DNA of 34,667 bases from assembly GCA_029747585.1 (NCBI GenBank), contig JAPEVF010000486.1, forward strand, positions 1-34,667, given 5' to 3'. The notes below the pieces were generated by a model. It worked only from the letters and a program-made list of their open reading frames with translations, ran no database searches and was not told where the DNA came from. This DNA comes from Pleurotus djamor. Taxonomy: Eukaryota; Basidiomycota; Agaricomycetes; Agaricales; Pleurotaceae. The position numbers and the translations under genes are program-made. This document shows, in pieces, positions 9,828-19,839 of the stretch; positions within the stretch are counted from its first letter, which is position 1, and each line of letters starts with the position of its first letter.

Positions 9828-12014
9828 ATGTTCCCCGCTAGACCTCAGCCCCCTGAGAAGGATGGGCTCCTGGTACTCTCTGTCTGTGTCAAGCTCTTCT
9901 TGATGGTCTCACTCGCACGGCGGTCGGTGGAAGAACCTTGCGTTCCGGGGTTGGTAGATCAATCTGTGGGTCCCTTGCTTGCTGGCCTTTTCATCCCATT
10001 CGCTCTGAATTCGCGATTTACATCTTTTTTTAGTTCCATCTTGAAAGCCGCGTTCCGTGTCGGTTGGATAAAACTCGCTCGATGAAGCTCAATCTCATCC
10101 CAGACCGCGTCATTCATTCTACCAAGGTCGTCGAACCCATGCAGCTCATTCCCACTGCTGACACGCCGCTCTGCATCGAGACTGTTCTTGTGCTGCCCGA
10201 GAGGGTGTTCTCCGATGAGTTTATGCGCGAAGTTCTTCATGACCCATTCCTATGGAAGCTATACACAGACACACGACTCGACGCCATGAAGCGCTGTATT
10301 GTACTCGAAACGTACACCCTCCGTGTCAACTATTCTGTCCTTCCACGATCAACCCAAAGAAACAAAGAGAAGGCATGGGCGTCCTGGTTCCGCTCGGTTT
10401 CATCGTTTCTGTCTTCCTTGCCATCTAGCAAGCAGTTCGACGCACTGAAGGGTCTTTGCGGAAGAGGGGTACGAGTTCTAGTTGCCATTGGCGCGAGCTC
10501 CAGAGACGATGCTCTACCTTTAGGTGAATTTCTTTGTCTCAATCTTGGCACTTTGTCAAACCTCTTACCCATCTTTTCTTCCAACTGACGTGACCTCCAT
10601 ATCCGAGCACATCTTTCAGTGTCCACCCCATCACCTATCATCACATTACTCCCTGGTTATCCACCGTCTCACAGCGTCTACCTCGCATACACTCATTCAC
10701 AACCTATGCTCTATACTCTCTAGAATCCCATCGACGAGCCTCTCTAAACGCCCTCCTTCCCTCGAAATTTCATTCCGTCGCTGGCCCCTTGTATATGATC
10801 CAGAATGCTGCCCTCCTTCTCGACGAACACCACTGCATCACCGTATATTTCAGCTCCCTCCATTGAAACTTCCCAATCTCTTTGTATCACATTCAGGCTT
10901 GCACACCTCGGCTCAGGAATCCCTTTTTACCTATCAAATTATGCGATTTCGTCGACGACTAGCCGCAGTAAATCTTCGACAAGCCTTCACAGTGTCACCC
11001 TTCGGCGCAAGGAAGAGAAGTCCGAATATCAAACCAAACATCGAACTCACGCCAGTCATCGATGGCACACCCCAACACACCGACTTGGCCAAATACCCCT
11101 CGGATATAACAAACTCATCCATGGAGGTCTTTGCTTCTGCGAGCTCGTCTTTTACACCGAGTTTAGTCTTTGATATCCAGAGATCATCCTATGATTTCAC
11201 TGGTCGCATCTATCCTGGAGCGGTTTCGGTATTGATGCCCACGTCCACTCCATCTTCAATCCCATCAACCCCTCAAATTCAAAGGCTATCTGAGATATCG
11301 TTTAGAACGTGTAACGTCAACGCTTCTCACCACAATTCCTCTCCATCCGCTTCAAATAGAGGTTCTCGCGCACCATCTCCACTCCAGGGTGCTTCCCCTA
11401 TGTTCAAAGGGAGGTCTGCTCTCATCCGACCATCCATGTCCTCCGACGTTACACAGCTCACATATTTCACTACGCCCGAATACCCACACCAAGGATCCAC
11501 ATCAACTCCGTCTGTACTATCGTCTGGATATTTTACGCCATCCCCCACGGCCAACGCTCGCGTCTCGCATTCTGCCATCAGCATTGCGCAATCATTCCAT
11601 TCTGCCGTCGATAATCAAGGCCTTCCCATGAACGGCTTCCGCGTCGACGCTCACGATGCTGTCAATACCCATGACCACGTATATACCAGTAACAATCATG
11701 CTACACAATCTGTACTAAACGCCGAAACGTCAAACCACTCTACTGACCAACCGAACCACGTCCCGAACACCTACCATATCCACCTACACCTGTACGGAGA
11801 CACATATCATGGCCCTATTTATGGAGGCAATGTTGGCGGACGCAGTAACTCTTATGGTACGTCGGATTTCCCACTTGTCCGGCTGTGTCTTACACCTGCC
11901 CTTGCAGTCCGTGATTCCTCCCCTTCCTTGGTCTCGGACATCGACACCATCGTTCAGATTATTCGCAGTTATGGACAAACGTCCGCGGAACACCTTGTCT
12001 CTCCAACCTCATGA
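9828..12014 (+). CDS. Tandem orphan family, paralogue C (one splice acceptor lost)
   Basis: Model by homology: exons 9828-9965, 10034-10523, 10585-11856 and 11908-12014, 668 residues. Exon 2 is again exactly 490 nt. The sequence follows A and B (VCVKLFLMVSLARRS; MQLIPTADTPLCIETVLVLP; GASSRDDALPLG; SLVFDIQRSSYDF; TYHIHLHLYGDTYHGPIYGG at about 604-623, then GGRSNSY; SDIDTIVQIIRSYG). The middle diverges and lacks the CLSKNGYMLHM island. The odd point is intron 2: the alignment puts its end at 10584, after a good pyrimidine tract, but the last two bases are AA, not AG. The nearest AGs (10607, 10619) join out of frame and lead to a TAG at 10721-10723, giving about 243 residues. Exon 3 otherwise has no stop over 1.27 kb, so the change is recent, edited around, or a base error. 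C may be an early pseudogene. Confidence 0.65.
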
Positions 12015-12663
12015 CCTGCAGGCTCGAACCCAGCTCAGCCGTGTACAACCTCTCTGCACTTTACCATCGCTCATTACAATCTGTAGCTGCCTTCCGAGAG
12101 CTTCTGTACATTATTTAACGCGTAGCCTTACTCTACATCAAACGATCCTTGATGGACCCGCTTGTTATTTCTCGAAGCTGAATATAAATGACGAGAAACA
12201 ACGGCATATTGGCTTAAGTTCCCAGTCTTCATGGTCCTTCCTGGGTCTTAGGCATACACGAGCGTATCGCCAAGTCGCCATTCCCTCGTTCGATCATGAC
12301 TGTTGGTGACAAGAATGTGGTGGATTCGATAGGAGCTCCCCCTAGAAAAAGGTCATGCAGTGTGCTGTCACATCGTGTCACGCTTTGCCTGTTCTGCTGC
12401 GCCCACCAACCCGCTTCTTGGAGGTCGCCCTCGACGTTCTCGCAGCAGCGAACATCCTTGCGTTGCCATGGTCCTTTGTACACACGGCGTCCTGATTCCC
12501 GTAAGCCTCTAACATGAGCCCACCAAATCCCGAATTGACTGGAAAATTACTCAGTTCAAATCAACCTGTGCTGCGTGACGCAGTCAAGTCAATGATTAGA
12601 AAGTCCTCTCCTGTTGCTCGATAAATATAAAAGCCCCTCTTGACGAACTCTCTCTGCAAACCA
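12015..12663 (+). promoter_or_regulatory. Intergenic region and likely promoter of the SDR gene
   Basis: No gene is seen in 12015-12540. TATAAAAG lies at 12626-12633, only 31-38 nt before the chosen ATG at 12664. That leaves a very short 5' leader, so the TATA role is uncertain. Further up, CTGCGTGACGCAG (12571-12583) is a perfect 6-bp inverted repeat around one base and resembles a bZIP-type site. The regulatory reading is inference. Confidence 0.4.
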
Positions 12664-13985
12664 ATGGGAAACAAGTCGTTCTTTACGTTCCTCCGCGAAC
12701 AACTCGCCACGGTTCCGCCAGTCGTGACGGCAGACCTCACGGGCAAGGTTGTGCTTGTCACTGGAGCAAATACGGGGATTGGATATGAAACCGCGAAGCA
12801 TTTTGCGAAGATGGGTGCGGAGAAGGTCGTGTTGGGTTGTCGCAATCAGAGTAAAGGACAGGATGCTGTTCGTCGTGAGTGGTCTGCGGCTGCGAAACGG
12901 GTTGTGGAAATCCTGACCTCGTTCGTACTACTTTTAGGGTTGCAAGAGGAGACTGGCCGCAATGTTTTCGAGCTAGGAATCGTTGATCTGTCTAGCTTTG
13001 ACTCGGTGAAGACCTTTGTCGATAACTTGAATATCGAACGGCTGGACATCTTGGTGGCCAACGCTGGCGTCGTTCCGAAGACGTATGAGGAGACGCAGGA
13101 TGGTTGGGAACAATCGTACGTCGAGTTGGCTCGTCTTTACCTTCATATCTAGCTCACCCTGTCCCTCGCCTGACCGCAGACTCCAAGTCAACTACATCTC
13201 TCAAGTCCTGCTCATATTCCTCCTCCTCCCAAAGCTCATGAAAGCCGCGGAATCTCGTCAACGAGCGGCGGATCCTTTACCTAGAATCGTTATTCTCGCA
13301 AGTGAAGCGCATCAGTTCGTCGATATGCCCAAGCAAGTCTACGATGCGACCTCTGTTCTCGAAAGCTTGAGCAGCCGCGATCTTTCCTTGCCATATCAGT
13401 CCCTACCAAAGTACCGTATCGCCAAAGGTCAGTCACATAGCACTCTTTTTCACCGGCGCTCTTCTTTCTCATAAACGGTCGTCTTAGCTCTGAATGTGAT
13501 ATTCACGCGCGCTTTATCCGCTCACCTCTCTTCAACGCCCAGCTCCCCCATCGTCGCTTGTGTCAACCCTGGCTTATGCCGCTCGGACATGACCGCTAAC
13601 GAAGACTCTGCCGTCTTCCGCTTCCTGCTTTCCATCCTTGGACGCACAGCGGAAGAAGGGTCTCGTCAGGTCGTTTGGGCTAGCGTTAGCGGTCCGAGCA
13701 AGTCTTCCACTGGCCAGCCAGATGGACAAGGTGAAGGGAGAGTGGATGAAGATGCTGTGAGGGGCGCGTATGTCAGCTTTGCGAAGATTGAGGCACCAGG
13801 GGATTTTGTGATCGGCGAGCAAGGCCGGGTTTTTGAGAAACTTATTTGGGTGAGTGGCCATCGCATTGCGCCCGCCTGTGATGGCCTGACTGAAGGTCCC
13901 CTGGTAGGATGATACTCTGCGCGTTGTTTCTAAGCTGGATGAGCGAATCGGACCTCTTGTCGAAAGGTACTCCCTCCGCGATTGA
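12664..13985 (+). CDS. Short-chain dehydrogenase/reductase (SDR)
   Basis: Model: exons 12664-12874, 12938-13115, 13180-13427, 13488-13849 and 13908-13985, 358 residues. The 63-nt first intron is in frame without a stop but is clearly an intron (GTGAGT...TTTTAG). The Rossmann nucleotide-binding signature TGANTGIG is at residues 33-40, preceded by GKVVLV. ILVANAGV is the NNAG-type element, and the catalytic pair is YRIAK at 208-212, with ACVNPGLCRSDM as the usual PG segment after it. These are the hallmarks of a classical NAD(P)H-dependent SDR, in a form like the fungal retinol dehydrogenase/WW-oxidoreductase-type enzymes. The substrate cannot be told. Start chosen at the first ATG giving a short N-terminal helix before the Rossmann strand. 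The final exon reads to TGA 13983-13985. It is on the same strand as its neighbours, with no biosynthetic cluster around it. Confidence 0.85.
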
Positions 13986-14397
13986 ACTGCTTTCATCGCC
14001 ATTTGTACTCCGGTAATCCCTTATTCCGTACTTCATTGATGTCTCCGTTAAACCTACCACCACTGCAATTCGATGGCATCAACTATCTTGAGGCGTTGTC
14101 GCTGCCTTCTCTGTCTTTTCTCCTCTTTTCGGCCCCAGCTGTCCAGCACATTGCGTCTCTGACATCTTAGTCCGCGTTCACCATGTTTCAATTGTTTTTG
14201 GTACCGAAGGCTGATGCCCTCAGTGCCTCCTCCTTACGGCCCATCACGTTCAAAGCCATGGCTATCCCAGATCATGTCATCACAGAGGCGATCAACGCTC
14301 GTTCGATTCCTCCGGGATCATCAATAGCGCTCGCAGCAGCATCTATGATATCTCAGTCCAGCTTACTGGTTCCCCACCCCATATAATCTCAAGCTCT
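13986..14397. other. Intergenic region after the SDR gene
   Basis: Probably the 3' untranslated region of the SDR gene and the upstream region of the next gene. Small open frames (13982-14170, 14183-14386) show no recognisable protein. Confidence 0.35.
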
Positions 14398-14424
14398 ATG
14401 TGTAATCCACACGAACTTCCCTCC

Positions 14425-15820
14425 ATGGATCAAACGCCCCTTCGCATGGCTCTTCAACCGCCAGATTTTGGAGAGTTGATAGTAGCTTGTCTGGCCTATT
14501 GTGCGTTTTCTTGTGCTCCACCCTTGCTTCTACTCTCCATGCTGATACAGTCGATCAGCGACGTATACGATTGCATTCAGCCGTTCGGTTCAAAACTTGG
14601 TCTTTACATTGAAGGATATACCACACCGTATTCCACTTCTTGTCATTGCGGTTGTTTTGTTTGTATTGACCACACTGGTCCGCCAATATTTCCCCTGGAA
14701 TTTCTGAATCGGTCAGCTGACGATCTTGTTCAAGGCATTTATTCTGAATCTCTGGACGCTTCGGATCGTTCTTTTCACGAACTTATTCACTCCTGAAGAC
14801 CCTCACATCTTCCGGGTTCTTGGCCCTGTAAGGGCATGGTCTGTGACCACCTCCATCTGCCTAGCAGACGCCGTTTTCGCCAGTTTCCGTTATGTATCTC
14901 CTTGAAGCTGAGATAACTTACCACCTTCACAGATGTTCCGTTTGTATCATACATGGGGTCGGAGCCGAAAGGTCGTCGTTTTTCCGCTCCTCTGCATATT
15001 GTTTCCGCCTGGTGTGTACCCGACCGGCATAGATTCATCTATTTCTGACCCGCACTAAGTTAGCTTGTTCGTCCTGACAGTATGGCCCTCTGTTGGATCT
15101 AGCTACCTTGTTGTCGGGCTTGTTAGTCCCTTTGCAAGTTTTCTGTGTGTGCGAAGTCTCGTTTTCTTAATTTCCATTTCTACTAACGAGAATAATAATA
15201 TCATCAGCGCTAATCTCTACATAACAAGTACTACTTGGCTTTATTTTCTGTTATCCGTCACTTGACACTGACATTTCTGCCCTTCTCAGGTATGATAACT
15301 TACATAGTCTGGCGGAACAACCGGTCGATGCGTCTTTGGCAGGTTTCACGTCTGAATGTACGCATGGAATTTTGGATATCTCCTGTTGTTTCCTCAAGCC
15401 CCTACGCTAGTCCGTGATTCTAACCATCTTGGAAAGCTCAGGTCCTTACACGTGAGTCATCATATTGGTTCTCGCGCCTCTTTTCCACTCATTTTATCCA
15501 GAGGATGTGCATTGTTCTCCATCGCTATACCATTCCTCACGGCCCTACATTTTCCTGAATCCTTAATGGAGCCTAGCACTTTGGTAAGTCTTTTATATGC
15601 CTAAGACGCGACACTATCCTTATCCAGTCACAGCTTTCTGCACTTATCGTGAGTTCTTCAATATCAATATCAATACCTGCTTTCGAGACCATCTGATGTT
15701 CACACTTACGACAACTAGGGCATCTCGTACTCCCTTATGATAATCCTAGTCGCCCGAAATCGGACTCGCGACATTAAGTATCCATCGACTCATCATATTG
15801 GAGGTCTTTCATCTACCTAA
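14425..15820 (+). CDS. Multi-pass membrane protein of mushroom seven-helix type, possibly decaying
   Basis: Recognisable hydrophobic exons in a consistent order indicate a seven-helix-like membrane protein of a kind expanded in Agaricomycetes. Seen: PPDFGELIVACLAY (to 14500); IPLLVIAVVLFVLTTLV (about 14625-14680); SVTTSICLADAVFASFRY, ending at a GTATCT donor near 14893; MFRLYHTWGRSRKVVVFPLL after a CACAG acceptor (from 14935); MITYIVWRNNRSMRLWQ (about 15293-15341); SVILTILESSG joined to CALFSIAIPFLTALHF (about 15411-15555); and ISYSLMIILVARNRTRDIK, ending at TAA 15818-15820. The second half splices well. In the first half (14500-14820) I cannot join the helices in one frame: stops lie between the TM segment near 14680 and AFILNLWTLRI. 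So the exon model is incomplete or the gene is damaged. An alternative start is ATG 14398. Ligand and role unknown. Confidence 0.5.
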
Positions 15821-16796
15821 AGTGTCGGACATGTCTCTGGCTTGCACTACTCGTGCGGCGTGTGTCATGGCATCTTCCTCCCGGAGTAGAACTCGCGGTG
15901 TTTCTAACGTCGCGGTTAGTACATACGGGAGACGCTGAACGTTGGACTTGCCCCAGATACAAATTCCCATGCTTACTCGCGCCCCTCATCATCAGTTTAG
16001 AGTAGTGGACTTGGGTGGACCTTATAAGGCGTAAATCAAAATCTCTCGTCTTCTATGAAATTTCTGGGACCCCACGCTAAACCCACCGTTGGTGTTTTTG
16101 AGGTAGGAAGCAGTGTTTGCTTTGCTGCCGCGGCGTCCGACGTTCCCCTGTCGTCTCTTCACCCTTAAACGTGATGCTAAATCTCCCATATAGTACCTGC
16201 GACAACTGCCGCGATCACTCAACTGTACGTGAAAGACCAAACGCGACAGGAGGAACGGGGCGCACTCAACTTTCGAGAATGTTGAGATCGCAGGCCACGG
16301 AGTCAAGTATAGAGTGAATTGAAGCTTAGCGTCGGTCACTGATGTATATTGACTAAATATCGAGATGTGTAAGTAGCTTCGCAAGGGACTTCTCCTCCCA
16401 GAAGCTCTATCGGCAAGCAAATGAACTCATTCCCCCTAACCACGTACCCTGTTCTCCTGAAACGCGTTGTTTACTGTCACGTGCCAGCGTGTCTTCATCA
16501 CCTTGAGCTTAGGCGCTTACTTAGCCACTTCCCCTCCAACAACTCTACGAGTCCGTTGCCTTGCAGTGGCTAATGCAGCAGCTTTGCTCTGGTATTTGAA
16601 AGTACGTGGCCCCGACTCTTTGGGGCTGCGCATCGAATCCTTTGCTTTGCTGTGGCGTCGTTCACTGTCAGGCCTGCTCACCATGGTCCATCATGAGCCT
16701 CACGGATGTGGGCAGGTACTCTTCTTTTGGATTCGCGGTCCCGTCGATATTAACGCTCTTTCTCGTACACTGCGGGAGGCCATGCCTTTTTGAACG
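15821..16796. other. Non-coding or unassigned stretch
   Basis: Nothing firm is seen. A 132-codon minus-strand frame (16022-16420) and a plus-strand frame (16467-16793) have no recognisable motif and poor protein character. They may include the 3' untranslated region of the membrane-protein gene. Confidence 0.3.
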
Positions 16797-16948
16797 GGCA
16801 AAACCCTCCTTCAAAAATGTTCACTCACTAACCTTGGTTTTCGCGAGGAAAAAAGGACCTTATTAGCCAATGAGGTCGCTCATAAGGACTTTTGTCTTGT
16901 CGAAAACGGGTATGAAAGTGAGTGAACATTTTTGAAACGGGGTTTTCT
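16797..16948. mobile_element. Foldback MITE, about 150 bp
   Basis: Terminal inverted repeats of about 30 bp contain the exact core caaaaatgttcactcact on the left (about 16812-16829) and its complement agtgagtgaacatttttg on the right (16917-16934). The outer parts gcaaaaccctcctt and ggggttttc also pair with mismatches. The interior is itself nearly self-complementary (ggttttcg near 16835 against cgaaaac near 16901; ggaccttatt against cataaggac), so the whole element can fold into one hairpin. No coding capacity. No clear target-site duplication was found. It is a typical miniature inverted-repeat transposable element structure; the superfamily is unknown. Confidence 0.65.
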
Positions 16949-17035
16949 CAGGGGTCGCTGCCCGCTGTGAAAGATGAGTGCTAACCTTTACCATGCGTGT
17001 GCAGGCACTTCCGGAGCCCACAGAACCGAGAAGAG

Positions 17036-17381
17036 TCATTGTCGCAGGAAGAACGACACGATTGCCCTAACAATATTGGCGAAGCGCAAGTGTTTGGCCA
17101 CTTCGGCCCAGCCAAACAAGCAGCGTCCAGGGACCCCCTGAAGCGCGCCTGAGCCCTGAAATGACAAGAATAAGTGTATTCATGGTCGAAGTGTGAGGCA
17201 TACGGTGATAAAAGAGCACGTCTGTAGACCGAGGATCTTTGGTACACTCATGAAGAGGTCTCAGAGTCAGCAAAAATTCAAGCGAAGTTAACGAAGAGCT
17301 CACCTGACAGGCCTCATGCGTTGATGCCCCAGAACTTCGGTCGCCTTGATCTACCTCTAGACTGCTGACGCGGTTGCCCAT
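17036..17381 (-). CDS. Possible small two-exon gene, unknown
   Basis: On the minus strand an ATG at 17381 begins MGNRVSSLEVDQGDRSS and reaches a good donor (CAG|GTGAGC, exon 17304-17381). A TTTCAG acceptor at 17156-17161 would join in frame to GSGALQGVPGRCLFGWAEVA, ending at TGA 17036-17038, for 65 residues. The splice sites are good but no family is recognised and the 148-nt intron is long for this locus. It may be chance. Confidence 0.2.
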
Positions 17382-18004
17382 GCGAAGTGTGGATGTGCGT
17401 GGGCGGTCGTAGTAACCCTATTTCGCTCGCCGTTGCTCAGGGACCTACAATGGTCGCTGAGCCTCAGAATCCCTGACTCTGAATCTCAATGCGCGGTCAA
17501 TCAAACACCAAAGTTATCTGAACGCGCGCACGAACTCACCTGAATCATACTCTAATTCACGCACCATCTACGACACAGGCCGTACTTTTGCCCAAGTAAA
17601 CGGAATTCTGATCATAAGAAGGTCATTTGGGCGCATATATGCAACGAAAACGGGTCGGACGACGGCAAGACACATACCCAAGTCCTGGATGCGCTATATA
17701 GCGATCCTACAGAGGAGAGCATTTCTGTGAAAATTGAGTCGATTGTATACTTTGATGGGCGAATATTGAATATTGAAGCTTGAAGTCGGAGTCTGGGATT
17801 TTATAGGATTGTAGTGGAAAAGAAGAAAGAGGGACGTGGCCTCGATGATGCGACTGTTTCGAACGTGGTGGGAAAATCGACGTCAAAGCGAATCACCGAG
17901 TTTGTCTGTTCGTCTGAATCTCGGGCCCTCACACCGCCAGAGGTGCCCACCCATCAGGCTAAGACTGAATAATTGAATGGTCATTAATGTATTCAATACA
18001 TGGA
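17382..18004. other. Unassigned intergenic stretch
   Basis: No open frame of interest, RNA gene or repeat is seen. It lies downstream of the minus-strand BTB gene and probably includes its 3' untranslated region. Confidence 0.3.
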
Positions 18005-19258
18005 CTAGATCTGCAACGTGCTAACAAAGACACAGGAATGATCTCCGCACCACGTCCCAAATGCTTGATTAAGACGCGTCGACATAAGGCTAACAAAACC
18101 CATTAACAAAGTGAGACCGACCAACAAGTTGAGGAGACATACCTCGAACTGTGGGGGGTCAACGAACCCTTGTTCATCCCAAGTCTTGATGTCGAAGAAC
18201 TCGGGGATCATATCATAAGCTTTAAGGAGTATTCTCTTCAACCACGCAGCAGCTCTCTGGCGGCATATCGCGGAGGAACAAAGGCCATCCAGCGAATATC
18301 CAGGTTTAAGCATGGATAAAACGATTTTCCATTGAACGAGGGAGTCCGACGACGTTCGCAGAGCTGCATTGGCGAGCATGCCTGCTGTATAGCGCGCCAC
18401 ATTGCAGGATGCACAGGCTCGAAGTGAGGAAGATTGCTTCCCTGCAAGAACAGAGCTGCATATCCAATTTTGCATGTAATGACGACCGGTCATTGCGTAC
18501 AGGACATCCTTGCTTGTAAGAAGCGAGTGATTGTAGTATGATTCGGGGTGCGAGGACAAAAAGTAATAAACGGTCGAGAGAGGCACAGTGAGTTCGGACC
18601 GTGTCTTCGAAATATGGGAGAGATGGATGAGTTTCTCCGATATGAAGTCGGAGCCGGCAGCACTGATTTTGAGTATCCTCTTCTCGCAATCATTCGGGGA
18701 CCAGTCGTCATGTATCCGCTTGATGATGCGGTCTTTGATTGCCAAGGCGTCGTATTTGTGCGCAAGGATGAGAGCTCCTGCTAAGGCGTCAACGGCTTTT
18801 CCTGTGTATTCGTCTAGGAATAAATTTCTTTTTGGTAGAAATGCAGAGGTATGAGTGATCCAGCCAATGAGATCGGAGACGTCGTGACTCACAGCGGATC
18901 GTAGATGGCAAGTAGGAATCCCCCGCACATGTTCAGCCCTATCATGTAGATGAAGGANGGGGGCCCCATCATATGTGTCCTGAGTCTCATCTGCTGGTGT
19001 GGGAATGTCCATCATGTCCGCGAAAACGGTGGACTGGCGAGCAAGGACGGTCATGTGCGCTCGAAAGAGGAACACGATAGAATCTAGGTTATCAGGATCC
19101 TCGTGCGCAGAGAGCACTATATTGCCATCCTTGAAGTAGTACTGCGAGTCCTGTAAAGTCGTAGGCTCATATAAGCTGAGTCGAGGGCGTTTGGCAGGAT
19201 GAGCGTCATCAGATACTTGATTCATGGGCGAGGTCGAACAGCAAAAGTTTTTAGCCAA
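18005..19258 (-). CDS. BTB/POZ domain protein with an apparent single-base frameshift
   Basis: On the minus strand from ATG 19258. After a short basic leader (HPAKRPRLSLYEP) comes a BTB opening: YYFKDGNIVLSA, SIVFLFRAHMTVLARQS, VFADMMDIP, then LHLHDRAEHVRG. The expected continuation GFLLAIYDPL is encoded directly afterwards but in the next frame, so one base in the run of five G (minus strand, about 18926-18931) looks extra; an N lies about 30 bp away. Exon 1 then ends at 18893. A 65-nt intron (18892-18828) joins in frame to NLFLDEYTGKAVDALAGALI and the helical post-BTB region (LAHKYDALAIKDRIIKRIHD). A CxxC-containing stretch (RACASCNVARY) follows. A further intron (18142-18090) is possible near the end, giving a stop at 18069-18071 (FEPYVDAS); without it the frame runs to 18005. 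It is divergent from the amylase gene. Partner unknown. Confidence 0.7.
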   Translation of the reverse strand: MAKNFCCSTSPMNQVSDDAHPAKRPRLSLYEPTTLQDSQYYFKDGNIVLSAHEDPDNLDSIVFLFRAHMTVLARQSTVFADMMDIPTPADETQDTYDGAPXLHLHDRAEHVRGIPTCHLRSAVSHDVSDLIGWITHTSAFLPKRNLFLDEYTGKAVDALAGALILAHKYDALAIKDRIIKRIHDDWSPNDCEKRILKISAAGSDFISEKLIHLSHISKTRSELTVPLSTVYYFLSSHPESYYNHSLLTSKDVLYAMTGRHYMQNWICSSVLAGKQSSSLRACASCNVARYTAGMLANAALRTSSDSLVQWKIVLSMLKPGYSLDGLCSSAICRQRAAAWLKRILLKAYDMIPEFFDIKTWDEQGFVDPPQFEVCLLNLLVGLTLLMGFVSLMSTRLNQAFGTWCGDHSCVFVSTLQI

Positions 19259-19839
19259 GCGTTTATCTAGGCGCCCTTCTCAAATTTCAGCGTGCTTAAC
19301 TTCGGCTTTGTCCACTCTAAACATCGTCAAAATCATTCGCAGCATGGTTTTTGCGGCTTCAGTATTCCAGCACATTCCGGAGGTGATTTGAACTGGGCGG
19401 GTCCAGCTGCTTTCTTGGGTTAGACGCGTTTTGTACGCGTTGTTGAAATTACCCATTTTCAAACCGCCTCCACGACTCATCCATACCTTCGAAATACACG
19501 ACCATTAAGTAAACATTTCCAGCGATATACTCGATTTCACGCCTCCGCTGATGTATCACGAAGACCTAAAACATGGACGACGCGTTCTCATTGTTTCTCT
19601 ATCCCAACCTCTGCGTGGACTCGCCTCGGATCACAAAAAGTTCCCGTGTAGAATCAACAGACGTGCCGCCAACCCGTGCCGTTTATCTCGCTGTCTTGAT
19701 GAAAGCATCGAAGCTAGCCGTCTCATTCGGGCTGTAGTCTTTGTTTGGTGAAGCGTGACAGATCGCGGCCGTCCATTCTGAAACTCAAACTCTATCTGCT
19801 ACTTCGTCAAGCTCGACCACATCCAAAGACATATCTACC
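19259..19839. promoter_or_regulatory. Divergent intergenic region between BTB and amylase genes
   Basis: These 581 bp separate two genes transcribed away from each other, so both promoters should be here. A 66-codon minus-strand frame (19280-19480) is present but lacks recognisable features. No TATA box is obvious for either gene. Confidence 0.35.

Noticed and set aside
16022..16420. 132-codon minus-strand frame
   Set aside because: No recognisable motif, no splice or promoter support, and unlikely composition.
19280..19480. 66-codon minus-strand frame between the BTB and amylase genes
   Set aside because: Protein-like in places (SSWTRPVQITSGMCWN) but no family, no supporting neighbours, and an alternative spliced reading is equally possible.
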